Shown piece by piece: positions 42,617-52,000 of a stretch of DNA of 64,000 nucleotides. Each line of letters starts with the position of its first letter. The first letter of the stretch is position 1. Position numbers and translations under genes: made by a program. Location: contig JACPOV010000008.1 of assembly GCA_016191325.1 (NCBI GenBank), forward strand, positions 62,001 through 126,000, read 5' to 3'. This DNA is from Candidatus Dependentiae bacterium. GTDB lineage: Bacteria; Babelota; Babeliae; Babelales; JACPOV01. The notes under the pieces were generated by a model that was not told where the DNA came from, searched no databases, and worked only from the letters and a program-made list of their open reading frames with translations.

Positions 42617-42943
42617 ATGGCATTCGATTCCTGCATCTTTTGTAAAATTATTTCAAAAGAAATCCCATCCGAGTTTATTGCAGAAACTAAAGATTTGGTT
42701 GTATTGAAAGATCTTTATCCTAAAGCGCCAATTCACTATTTAATTATTCCAAAAAAACACATCTCAAATGTTCTTTCGCTGAACGATCAAGAGCTTGCTG
42801 GTAAAATGTTTGGTATGGTGCGTACGCTTTCTGAAAAGATTGGCAACACTTCATTTAAGCTAGCGATTAATAGTGGAAGATTCCAGCATGTTCCTCATCT
42901 GCATATGCATTTTCTAGCGGGCGATAGTATTGAATCAGTATAG
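42617..42943 (+). CDS. HIT-family nucleotide hydrolase (HinT-like)
   Basis: A 108-residue histidine-triad protein: CIFCKIISKEIPSEFIAETK with the zinc-type Cys pair, YPKAPIHYLIIPKKHISN and the catalytic triad region VPHLHMHFLAG (H-x-H-x-H). HinT hydrolyses AMP-linked lysine or phosphoramidates. The motif, length and order are complete. The start has AAGG about 9 bases upstream. It is followed at 42963 by a hydrolase gene in the same direction. Confidence 0.93.
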   Translation: MAFDSCIFCKIISKEIPSEFIAETKDLVVLKDLYPKAPIHYLIIPKKHISNVLSLNDQELAGKMFGMVRTLSEKIGNTSFKLAINSGRFQHVPHLHMHFLAGDSIESV

Positions 42944-42962
42944 TAGTGCCCAAGAGGGTGCT

Positions 42963-43883
42963 ATGAATCGAAATAAAGTTTTCAAATTTCTCAGAATTTT
43001 TCCTATCTTTTTGGTTATCGCAACGTTATTACTATCTGCTTTGCTTTGCATAATGCTGTACCGGCATACAAATCGGCCGGAATATCCTGCTCGCAGAAAA
43101 GAAGAGCATGCTCTTTTTAACAATGTGCTTCTTAACATTTTTCAAGCAAAGCCAATTTCATTTGTTACAACAGATTCAATTAAAATTTCTGGGTTGCTGC
43201 TTACGCGACCGCAAGCAAAGAAAAATATTCTTGTTTGTCACGGATACCGTATGGCCAAAGAAAGAATGCATCGATTCGCTCTCATGTTTCCAAATGATAA
43301 CATTCTCCTTTTTGATTATCGTGCTCATGGAGAAAGTAAAGGGGAGCATTCGAGCATCGGTTACTATGAAAAAAATGATGTTATTGCAGCATTGCAGTTT
43401 CTAAAAAACAATGAGGAAACTGAGAATTTTCCTATTATTGGTATTGGTGTTTCCATGGGAGCGGTAACACTGCTTTGCGCTGCGGTTGAATCGAATTTGT
43501 GCGATGTAATTATTCTGGATGCACCTTTTGCGCGCTTGGATGAACAAGTACACCGTATGCTAACGCATCGTTATAAATTGCCACATTTTCCTTTTAGTAT
43601 AGTTGGCAGAAAATTTTTAGAACGATTGCGCAATTTCAATTTAACTGAAGTTGATTCGATCGCTTCTGCTCGTCAACTTAAAATTCCGGTGCTCATGATT
43701 CATTCCGAAGATGATGAAACAGTGCCGATCGAAAATGCTCATAGAATTTATCAAGAAATCACCGCACCAAAAGAGTTGTGGGTTGTCTCTGGATCAGGCC
43801 ATGCAAGAATCTTTACTGATAAGCCGCATGAATATCGGGAGCGAATAAATATATTTCTTAATTCAATTGTTATCGGTAGCTAA
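42963..43883 (+). CDS. membrane-anchored alpha/beta hydrolase
   Basis: A 306-residue protein with an N-terminal membrane helix (IFPIFLVIATLLLSALLCIM) and a Hydrolase_4/S33-type domain: ILVCHGYRM (oxyanion region), ILLFDYRAHGESKGEHSSIG, nucleophile GIGVSMGAVTLL, acid VLMIHSEDDETVP and His GSGHARIF. All three catalytic residues are present. It probably cleaves an ester or acyl group outside the cytoplasm; the substrate is unknown. ATG 42963 has GAGGG upstream, better than the ATG at 42930. Its end overlaps the convergent lipoprotein gene by 21 bases. Confidence 0.9.
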   Translation: MNRNKVFKFLRIFPIFLVIATLLLSALLCIMLYRHTNRPEYPARRKEEHALFNNVLLNIFQAKPISFVTTDSIKISGLLLTRPQAKKNILVCHGYRMAKERMHRFALMFPNDNILLFDYRAHGESKGEHSSIGYYEKNDVIAALQFLKNNEETENFPIIGIGVSMGAVTLLCAAVESNLCDVIILDAPFARLDEQVHRMLTHRYKLPHFPFSIVGRKFLERLRNFNLTEVDSIASARQLKIPVLMIHSEDDETVPIENAHRIYQEITAPKELWVVSGSGHARIFTDKPHEYRERINIFLNSIVIGS

Positions 43884-44822
43884 TCTTTTTTCTTCTTGGT
43901 AAAGCCAGCGGGCTAAGTTATCCAAGTATACGGCTAATGTTGTTTTTTCATCAGCTCGTTCGCCCACGGTTTCAATAATGAATGATTTTGGCAGATGGGT
44001 TTGCAAAACTGCGTTTTGATATCCTATAAATGGTTGATTAGAAATTGCCAAGACTTTGCCAGGTGTTGGGTTTTCCTTTAACCATTGATTGATGGTATCG
44101 GCAGTTGTGGGGCGCACAATCGAGCCATCATTTTTTTGTTGCATTGGAGTTTCCACTATGGAAATTGTTGTTTTTTTTAATTGTCCGGATAATGCCACTT
44201 TTTCAAAAATAAGTCGCGCGGCTTGTGCTTCAGTTTTAATTTCAAGATCTTTTTCTACGACCGCGTTTTTTAATGGTAATTTGTTAAGAGCAGTAATAAT
44301 CGCTGAACTGTTTTCAATATTGGGATCCAATGGACGAGCGCCAACTAAGACTATTATTTTTTCTGGTATAATATTTTTTTGCGATAGCTCTAGCAGATAC
44401 AATAATCGATCGGTCATTCGTTGAACGGTAGCTCCAAGCAAGAGGGCATACGCGTACTCTTTTTGTTCTGGCGCGTGTTGATGAATAAGTCCAATTTTTT
44501 CTATAATACTTCTAATTTTTTCCGGATGCGCATCTTTATAAATATCCACGATTTCCCAGCGCTCTTTGCCAGCAGGTCGTAAGAATTTTTTCTGCGTAGC
44601 AGCAACAATGCCTTCTAAATTTCCAGTGTGCTCGACGTGCAATTCATTTAATAATTCTAATAACACCGGCGAAACTTGTCGATTTTCATTAACGAGTGGT
44701 TGATGTATTGGCGATATATCCTCTGTTGCTTCAGAATAATGATCTGTAGTGATCGAGCACGAGCTTAATGAGGTGAGAAGAGAAACTGCTAATAATATCT
44801 TTGGTGAAAACTGGAGGTTCAT
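43863..44822 (-). CDS. lipoprotein, possibly DUF218-like
   Basis: A 319-residue protein with a lipoprotein signal (MNLQFSPKILLAVSLLTSLS then SCS, lipobox LSSC). The body has a Rossmann-like alternation with YALLLGATVQRMTDRLLYLL, IIVLVGARPLDPNIENSSA and AQAARLIFEKVALS, vaguely like DUF218/SanA proteins, and a helical C-terminus. That likeness is weak and no function should be drawn from it. ATG 44822 begins the lipoprotein signal; the longer in-frame start at 44849 adds a basic extension. Confidence 0.65.
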   Translation of the reverse strand: MNLQFSPKILLAVSLLTSLSSCSITTDHYSEATEDISPIHQPLVNENRQVSPVLLELLNELHVEHTGNLEGIVAATQKKFLRPAGKERWEIVDIYKDAHPEKIRSIIEKIGLIHQHAPEQKEYAYALLLGATVQRMTDRLLYLLELSQKNIIPEKIIVLVGARPLDPNIENSSAIITALNKLPLKNAVVEKDLEIKTEAQAARLIFEKVALSGQLKKTTISIVETPMQQKNDGSIVRPTTADTINQWLKENPTPGKVLAISNQPFIGYQNAVLQTHLPKSFIIETVGERADEKTTLAVYLDNLARWLYQEEKRLATDNN

Positions 44823-44913
44823 GAAAATACTTCTCTTTAAATTGTACATGGAAAAGTTGGAATATTTTTCATCTTTTAAGAAAACTAAATTCGTACTATT
44901 GGAGTCTGTGTGA

Positions 44914-45852
44914 CTATGCGGGTTCCAATTCTTGCGTAAGCGCAGGTTTATTTATTGGTACATTGCCATAAAGTTCATCGTGATAGAATATTGCAAGCCC
45001 CGTTAGTACACAAACCGCTGTGGCCCAGAATGTCCAAGGCGTTGGTTCGCTCAAGAACAGCCAACCGTAAAGCGCGGCAAAAAGAGGGGAAAGAAAACTT
45101 GCAAACGATAGAAATGTCGGGCTATACGTTTTTAAGAGGGTCACGTACAAATTGTGGCAAAGCAGATTACTAACGATAATAACTACCGCTAGAATCAGTA
45201 GAAATGTACCAACATGGCCTACTTCAATTGCCGCTTCGCCCGATTCAAAAAGCCAGGAAGTAATAAGCGCAAGTAAACCACCGCAGAACATACTCATACT
45301 ATTAATCGTCGTCGCTTCATAGTTATGAAATTTAACGAGGCGATGAATCATAATCCATCCGTAGCTCAAACAGGCGACGGAGCATAAGATTGCAATTTCT
45401 GGTAATGAGAGAAATGCTGTTTGCCCATGTTCAGATTTGATTGCCGGTAACACAGTTGGTAAAAAACCGATAAAGCCAATTATCAACCCGATGATTTTTT
45501 TGATCGTTACTTTTTCTGAATACAGAAAGTATGAAAAAATATAGGTCATGAAGGGGGATAAATTATAAAGAAGGCACGCTTTTGAAGCGGTCATTTCGCT
45601 TCGCAACGCCCAAAAGCGAAGACTATATGGAATATACGTCGTGAATAAAATAATTTGAACATAATACCACGTGTGTTTTCTATCGAAGCGCCAATTTGAT
45701 CCATGCTGCATAAACTCGTAAGCCATCAGAAAACTTCCTGCTAAAAACATGCGAATCCCAACCAAGAAAATCGGTTGTGAATAGCAAGCAAGTACTTTTC
45801 CTAACGAGAAGGTTCCTGCAAAAAGGGCGTACATCAGAACAATTAAAAGCAT
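44914..45852 (-). CDS. EamA/DMT-family transporter
   Basis: A 312-residue membrane protein with ten predicted helices in two EamA halves. Supporting segments: YALFAGTFSLGKVLACYSQP and FLVGIRMFLAGSFLMAYEF in the first half, LLYNLSPFMTYIFSYFLYSE (helix 4 motif), and in the second LKTYSPTFLSFASFLSPLFA and ALYGWLFLSEPTPWTFWATA. DMT transporters move amino acids, nucleotides or other metabolites; some obligate intracellular bacteria use them for SAM or amino acid uptake. The substrate here is not known. Confidence 0.92.
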   Translation of the reverse strand: MLLIVLMYALFAGTFSLGKVLACYSQPIFLVGIRMFLAGSFLMAYEFMQHGSNWRFDRKHTWYYVQIILFTTYIPYSLRFWALRSEMTASKACLLYNLSPFMTYIFSYFLYSEKVTIKKIIGLIIGFIGFLPTVLPAIKSEHGQTAFLSLPEIAILCSVACLSYGWIMIHRLVKFHNYEATTINSMSMFCGGLLALITSWLFESGEAAIEVGHVGTFLLILAVVIIVSNLLCHNLYVTLLKTYSPTFLSFASFLSPLFAALYGWLFLSEPTPWTFWATAVCVLTGLAIFYHDELYGNVPINKPALTQELEPA

Positions 45853-45872
45853 GGTTTATCTATCAGTTAAGA

Positions 45873-46259
45873 TTAAGATTTAGTAATCGGCGTTCGTACT
45901 TCAATTGCGCCGCCGGCATTTGCCTTGCATGCAGCTTTAATAAGATGGCGCACGTCAGGGTAAATAACTCCCTTATCACTCCAAAGAACAAATTCATTAT
46001 CTGCAATTTCACTCAAAACGAGTGTTAATTTTTCAGCAAGTTCTGGAGTAATAAAGCATTTTGTTTTGCTGCGCGTTTCTTTGATAAGAGAATAAAGCTC
46101 TTGGAGTAGTTCAGGATGTTTAGTTTGCAGTTTTTCCAAAATGGAGCATACGATATCAAAACGTACAAGATCGATTCGCTTTCCATTTTGAAGCTTGGTA
46201 GCTGCGCAGTAGATTTGCTGAGAAGCAAAAATGAGCGAAAGAATTAAAAGTTTTTTCAT
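45873..46259 (-). CDS. small exported helical protein, unknown (copy 1)
   Basis: A 128-residue protein with a signal peptide (MKKLLILSLIFASQQIYCAA), then a mostly helical body with LLQELYSLIKETRSKTKCF and VLWSDKGVIYPDVRHLIKAA. A weak echo of the same plan (W..G..P..VR..F.A) occurs in the next gene at 46269. GGA precedes the ATG. It is the last gene of a run of three exported genes on the minus strand. Confidence 0.6.
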   Translation of the reverse strand: MKKLLILSLIFASQQIYCAATKLQNGKRIDLVRFDIVCSILEKLQTKHPELLQELYSLIKETRSKTKCFITPELAEKLTLVLSEIADNEFVLWSDKGVIYPDVRHLIKAACKANAGGAIEVRTPITKS

Positions 46260-46268
46260 GATCGTCCT

Positions 46269-46781
46269 TTAGTTGTTTTCAATCAGAGCGAGTTCTCGGT
46301 TTAGTTGCGAAAGGTCGACAATTGCATAGTGTTGCAATCCAAAAGGGATGTAACAGGCTAAGAAGATATCGCGCACCTGGGCAGGAGCTATGCCATTAAG
46401 TGTCCATAGGTCGCGCTTAAAGCCTTCTTCAATAAGTGTAGCCCAAATATCGTGAGGAAGGAAGATTGGATCTGGCAAGATCGTAACGTCTTGTTGGTCT
46501 TTTACAAGCGAATCAACGCATAAACGATAAATATGAAAAAGAGGCTTCAATAAATCTTGGTGTGTTGCCTCTTTGACAGCTTCTACGACGCGGTTAATGG
46601 TGACTTGTGGTACGTCAGAAATTCTTTGAATACACGTTTGATTGATACCAATAAGTACGTTTAATACTTTTTCTTGATCTGTCGATATCTTAATTTCATT
46701 ATCTTGGTTTTCTTGCGTAAAGCAATAATGAGGCAAAATTGACAGTGCCAATAATGCGGTTAATAAAAATTTGTTATTCAT
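46269..46781 (-). CDS. small exported helical protein, unknown (copy 2)
   Basis: A 170-residue protein with a signal peptide (MNNKFLLTALLALSILPHYC then FTQ). Its body has ISDVPQVTINRVVEAVKEAT, and RDLWTLNGIAPAQVRDIFLA, which is weakly like the WSDKGVIYPDVRHLIKAA segment of 45873-46259. It lies nine bases upstream of that gene, so the two are one transcript; the start overlaps the end of 46774-47082 by 8 bases. AAGGA supports the ATG. Confidence 0.62.
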   Translation of the reverse strand: MNNKFLLTALLALSILPHYCFTQENQDNEIKISTDQEKVLNVLIGINQTCIQRISDVPQVTINRVVEAVKEATHQDLLKPLFHIYRLCVDSLVKDQQDVTILPDPIFLPHDIWATLIEEGFKRDLWTLNGIAPAQVRDIFLACYIPFGLQHYAIVDLSQLNRELALIENN

Positions 46782-47082
46782 ATTTTTCCTTATTTATTAT
46801 CACATGGCAGACGCAATCATTTATTGTGCCATCTTCATTAACAAGCCCTAATTTTTGAAAATAAGAACGCATAAGGGGGATCTCGTTAGCCATAGTAAAA
46901 TTGTATATTGTTGAACTATGATCTGTTGATTTAACTTCTAGCCAAATTGTACCGCCGTAGTCTTCTCTAGCGCAGACATTTTTTTTTAAACCTTGGTTAT
47001 TACAACCGATATCTTCAGCCATACTGCGTGTCATCATCGAGCAGCTGATCGACAATACAGAAAAAAATAGTAATGATTTCAT
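46774..47082 (-). CDS. small exported Cys-containing protein, unknown
   Basis: A 102-residue protein with a signal peptide (MKSLLFFSVLSISCSMMTRS then MAEDIGC). The mature part has four Cys (DIGCNN, NVCARED, NDCVCHV), an even number that suggests disulphides and so an oxidising location. GGGGGA precedes ATG 47082. It overlaps the next gene downstream on the same strand by 8 bases, starting a three-gene operon of exported proteins. No family recognised. Confidence 0.62.
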   Translation of the reverse strand: MKSLLFFSVLSISCSMMTRSMAEDIGCNNQGLKKNVCAREDYGGTIWLEVKSTDHSSTIYNFTMANEIPLMRSYFQKLGLVNEDGTINDCVCHVIINKEKYE

Positions 47083-47222
47083 AAATCCCCCATAACCCAT
47101 TATGTAATAACGATTCTACTATACTATCAAATTTAGTGGCTTTTGCCAAAAAAGGAGAGTAGCGCTTTTGCCCATATATGTTAGATTTCAGGGGTACTTT
47201 TTATATTGGAAGAGGACATTGC

Positions 47223-48842
47223 ATGAATATTGGCCTTGTTATAATTACTATTTGTCTATCTATTTTTTCAACAGGTGTAATGAGTTACATAGCACTTGCT
47301 ACTCCCATTGGCCCGTGGATTGCGCCGACCCTGGTACTTATAGGTACTTTTTTAGTTCATTTGATCGGTTTGCGCGGCAAGCAGTATTCAGATGGATTGG
47401 CATTGGTAACCGCCGGCGGATCTATTGGTGGTATTTTAGCAACCGCGCTTTCGTTTTCGTTTCCAACTCTCTACTTTCTTGATCAATCTTTTTTTGGTGG
47501 TTGGATGGCTAGCCCCTTTTATTTTGTCGCGCTTGTCGCGGGGCTTTCATTAGCCGGGGGAAGTTTTGGCCTATTGATTGCCGACTTACTCGAACACAAT
47601 CTAATTGTTAAAGATGAGCTGCCGTTTCCGATTGGCCAGTTGGTATATAAAATGATTGCGGCACAAAATCAGGCGCGCAAAGCGCTTGAGCTTGCTATCG
47701 GCGCATGCTCGACCTTTATATTTACCGCGCTTCATGGCGGCACGTGGCTTTTTAGAGCGGTTTTGGCTTCGGGTGTCACGCTCACAAAACAATATGCGTT
47801 GGGGCCAGTGACGATTCCGCTTATTCAGTTACGTTTCGATGTACTGCCGATGCTTTTAGCTATCGGTTTTATTACGGGGCATGTAATTGCAATACCATTA
47901 ATTGTTGGCGCAATTGCTCGTATTGGTTTAATGGAGCCAATTAACAATTTATTTTTCCCAACTATTTCTGGGCCCGATTTTTTACTTGCATTTGGCAGTG
48001 GATTAGTAGCGGTTGGCGCAGTACAAAGTTTTTTTGATTTGCCGAAAATGCTGCGAGGATGGTTTAGAAAATTAAGAGATGGGGGTCCGCGTAAATCGAT
48101 GGACATGGAACTTTTTGCGCCATTGCAACAGCGTTCTCATATGATTCAAGCATTTCTTACCTTAATTTTAGTGATTGGTTATTTGAGTGCTGTACATTTT
48201 TCAGCGCTCTCACAATTGTATTTAATTATTCTCTCATTTGTTTGTGCATACCAAATCGTGGTGATCGCAGGAAAAATTGGTTTGGCGCAATTGGGCCGGT
48301 TTGCGACGTTTGTTATGGTGCCAGCATTATTTCTCTTTGGTGTGGATCCATTGCGCGTAACAGTAATAGCAACGTTTGTGGAACTTTGTGGCGGTGTTGC
48401 TACCGATGTTCTCTTTGGCAGAAAAATGGGGCAAATGGCTGGAATAAATCGTACCACTTTGCGTTGGTTTCAAATCCTTGGTCTTGTCGTGAGTTCAATT
48501 GCAGCTGGCGTTATTATGTGGCTCCTTGTGCATAAATTCGGATTAGGCGGAGAACCCTTGGTGGCACAACGAGGTCAAGCGCGCGCATTATTAATTAATG
48601 TTTCTCATTTTAATTGGCTTGTTTTAATTATCGGTGGGATTTTTGGATTGATTCTTAAAAAATGTAAATTGAATCCGATGCTGGTGCTGGGTGGTTTATT
48701 AATGCCATTTACCTATTCTATCGGATTGATTATTGGCGGATGTCTTTCGTTCATGGTAAAAGATCGCGAAGACTGGGAACCATTCTGGTCTGGTGTCTTT
48801 GCTGCGAATTCTATTACGGAACTTGCAAAAACATTAATGTAG
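47223..48842 (+). CDS. OPT-family oligopeptide transporter
   Basis: A 539-residue membrane protein with about 14 to 16 hydrophobic segments. Features of the oligopeptide transporter family are IALATPIGPWIAPTLVLIG near the N-terminus, the ELPFPIGQLVYKMIAA segment, SGPDFLLAFGSGLVAVGAV, and the C-terminal NPMLVLGGLLMPFTYSIGLI and FWSGVFAANSITELAKTL. The family imports peptides or metal chelates with protons, which fits a host-dependent cell living on host peptides. ATG 47223 has GAGG upstream; the longer in-frame ATG at 47178 adds an unusual extension. The subfamily placement is by pattern only. Confidence 0.78.
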   Translation: MNIGLVIITICLSIFSTGVMSYIALATPIGPWIAPTLVLIGTFLVHLIGLRGKQYSDGLALVTAGGSIGGILATALSFSFPTLYFLDQSFFGGWMASPFYFVALVAGLSLAGGSFGLLIADLLEHNLIVKDELPFPIGQLVYKMIAAQNQARKALELAIGACSTFIFTALHGGTWLFRAVLASGVTLTKQYALGPVTIPLIQLRFDVLPMLLAIGFITGHVIAIPLIVGAIARIGLMEPINNLFFPTISGPDFLLAFGSGLVAVGAVQSFFDLPKMLRGWFRKLRDGGPRKSMDMELFAPLQQRSHMIQAFLTLILVIGYLSAVHFSALSQLYLIILSFVCAYQIVVIAGKIGLAQLGRFATFVMVPALFLFGVDPLRVTVIATFVELCGGVATDVLFGRKMGQMAGINRTTLRWFQILGLVVSSIAAGVIMWLLVHKFGLGGEPLVAQRGQARALLINVSHFNWLVLIIGGIFGLILKKCKLNPMLVLGGLLMPFTYSIGLIIGGCLSFMVKDREDWEPFWSGVFAANSITELAKTLM

Positions 48843-49026
48843 ATAATTTCAAATCTAAGACGCACGGTAGCTTTATTTTTTGCGGTCTATTCACGATATC
48901 GCGTATTTAATTTGATAATATACTTACAATAGCATTTAAATTTAAAACTATTGAATAAATCCCTTGCATTGTGAAACATTGAAGATGATTCAATGGTATG
49001 ATGTGCGATAAAAAGGGGATTTGTTT

Positions 49027-52000
49027 ATGAAAAAGCTATTGTTGATGAGTTATGGAGCATTGTCGCTGGCCGTGCTAATGCGTCAGGCGCCAGTCTGTGC
49101 TCAATTGGCAACCAAAAGTGATGATGCGTTAGCAATTGCTCTCAAGCGTGAAGCGTCTGAAAAGGAAGCGGAAAAAAAACGTTTGGCACTTGCTAAGCAA
49201 GAGCGCCAGCAGCAAATGATGATGCAGCAACAAGAAGAAGCAAAAAAAAGAGACCAGCAAAAACGAGAACTGGCGGAGCTTGAACGCCGAAAAGAAAAAA
49301 TTAATAAATTAGCACAGCAAAAGATCTTAGAAGAAAAACGCCAACTTTTAGCAAAGCAAAAAGAAGATGAGAGGCGAATGCTAGCCGAAAGGCAACAGCA
49401 AGAGCGTCGAAAACAAGAAGATGCACGTGTGGCAGCTCAGCTTAATAGAGAGCGTGAACAGGCAGTGGCTCTCGCTATTAAAAAACAGCAGCAAGAGCGA
49501 GACGCAGAGCAACGAGCGTGTGCACAAAGAGAGCAACAAAAAAGAGACGCTCTTATCGCCCATCAAAAAGAAGAAATACGCCGCAAAGAAGAACAAGAGC
49601 AACGACTAGTACACCAAGAGCGTGAACAAGAACGAATTCGCATGCTTGCGCAAAAAAAATTGGAACAGAAAAAAGCTTTCCAAGAAAAGCAGGAACGGAT
49701 TGCCAAAAAAGAGACAGAGCAAAAGATGCTTTTAGCGAGTCAGCAAGCTGAGCAGATGCAAAAGCAAATAGAAGCTGCCAGAAAAATTGAAGAAACAAAA
49801 ATTTCAGAACGAAAAAAGCGTGATCAACAAATTATTTTAATGACTCAGAGAGAAATGGTGCGAGAAAAGCAAGAAGAAGAAAAACGAATTATCGCACTGA
49901 AGATGGAGCAAGAAAAAAAACTTATTGCGATGCAAGAGCAAAAAGAACGAGAAGAAAAATTGCGAGCTCAACGAGAAGCACAGATAGCAAGCAAAGCACA
50001 AAAAGAGGCCCTGCTTGCCCGAAACGAAGCAATCCAAAAAGAGAGGCAATTAGCACAACTTAAGCAAGAGAAAGAAAAAGCTATTACTTTAGCTCAAAAA
50101 GAAGCGGAGCGCTTACGAATCCAAGAAGAAAATAGAATAATTGCTCTCCGTAAAGAACATGAGAAAAAAATAGTTGCAATGCAACAACAAGAAGCGCGTG
50201 AAAAGCAAAAAGAAGCGGCAAAAATTGCTCAGCTTGAAAAAGATCGCCAAAAAGAAATGCTTATTGTGCAGCAGAAAGAGCTTCAGGAAAAAAAAGCTGA
50301 AGAAAAAAGATTGGCGCAGCTCAAATTCGATAGAGAAAAAGAATTAGTTGTTGCTCAAAAAGAAGCGGAGCGAATTCGTATAGAAGAGCAACAACGAGTG
50401 CTTGCTTTGCGTAAAGAGCACGAGAAAAAAATGCTTGCTTTGCAAGAACAAGAGTTGCGCGAACGGCAAAAAGAGGAAGCGAGGTGCGCACAAATAGAAC
50501 GAGAACGCATTAAAACTTCGCTTCTTGCACAAAAACAAGATGAGCAATTGCGCAAAGCTGAAGAAAAACGTCTAGCTGAACTTGCCAAGAAAAAAGAGCA
50601 AGAAGTTTTGTTAGCGCAAAAAGAAGAGATGAGAGCAAAGCTTCAAGAAGAGAAACGATTGGCGCAGCTGCAAATAGAAAAAGAGCGCGCAGTTCTTTTA
50701 GCACATAAAGAAGCTGAGCGAATAAGGATCGAAGAAGAAAATCGCGTACTTGCCTTGCGCAAAGAACATGAAAAGCAGCTTGTAGTTATGCAACAAAAAG
50801 AATTACGAGAGCGAGAAAAAGAAATAGCTCGCTTGGCAAAATTAGAACAAGAACGTACGCATGCAATGATGCTTGCGCAAAAGCAAGTAGAACAAGAGCG
50901 CAGAATGGAAGAGAAGCGTTTAGCGGATCTTGCTCAAAAGCAGCAACAAGAGATTCTACTAGCACAAAAAGAAGAGATGCGTGCAAAACTGCAAGAAGAA
51001 AAGCGGTTGGCGCAACTGGAAGTAGAAAAAGAGCGTGCAGCTCTTTTAGCGCACAAAGAAGCGGAGCGGATAAGACTAGAGGAAGAGAATCGAGTGATTG
51101 CATTGCGCAAAGAGCATGAAAAACAATTGATAGCGATGCAGCAAAAAGAAATGCGAGAACGAGAGAAAGAAACTGCTCGTTTGGCAAAATTAGAGCAAGA
51201 GCGCGAGCGCGCAATGATGGTTGCAAAAAAGCAAGCAGAACAAGAATGCAAAATGGAAGAAAAACGCTTAGCTGATCTTGCAAAAAAACAGCAGCAAGAA
51301 ATTCTGCTAGCACAAAAAGAAGAGATACGTGCAAGGCTTGAAGAAGAGAAACGAGTGGCAGAGTTAGCAATAGCAAAAGAGGCAGCGGCACTTTCAGCGC
51401 AAAAAGAAGCGGAGAGAATACGCACTGAAGAAGAAAACCGGGTGCTTACATTGCGCAAAGAGCATGAAAAGCAATTGATAGCGATGCAACAAAAAGAAGC
51501 ACGGGAGCGCGAGAAGGAAATTGCTCGTTTGGCAAAATTAGAACAAGAGCGCGAGCGCGCAATGATGATTGCAAAAAAGCAAGCGGATCAAGAACGCAAA
51601 GTAGAAGAAAAACGGTTAGCTGACCTTGCTAAAAAAAGACACGATGAGATTTTGTTAGCACAAAAAGAAGAGATGCGTGCAAGGCTACAAGAAGAGAAAC
51701 GAATGGCGGAGTTAACGATAGCAAGAGAAGCGGCCGCACTTTTAGCGCAAAAAGAGGCTGAGCGAGTAAGAATAGAGGAAGAGAATCGAGTGATTGCATT
51801 GCGCAAAGAACATGAAAAGCAACTTATGGTTATGCAGCAGCAAGAAATGCGAGAGCGTGAAAAAGAAACTGCCCGCTTGGCTAAATTAGAACAAGAACGT
51901 GAGCGCGCGATGATGGTTGCGCAAAAGCAAGCGGATCAAGAACGCAGAATGGAAGAAAAGCGCTTAGCTGCTCTCGCCCAAAAAATGCACAATGAGACTT

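Noticed and set aside
48960-49010. TTGTGA/TATGAT as the promoter of the giant gene
   Set aside because: The spacing of 22 bases (or 12 with TTGAAG) is outside the normal range, so I do not call it.
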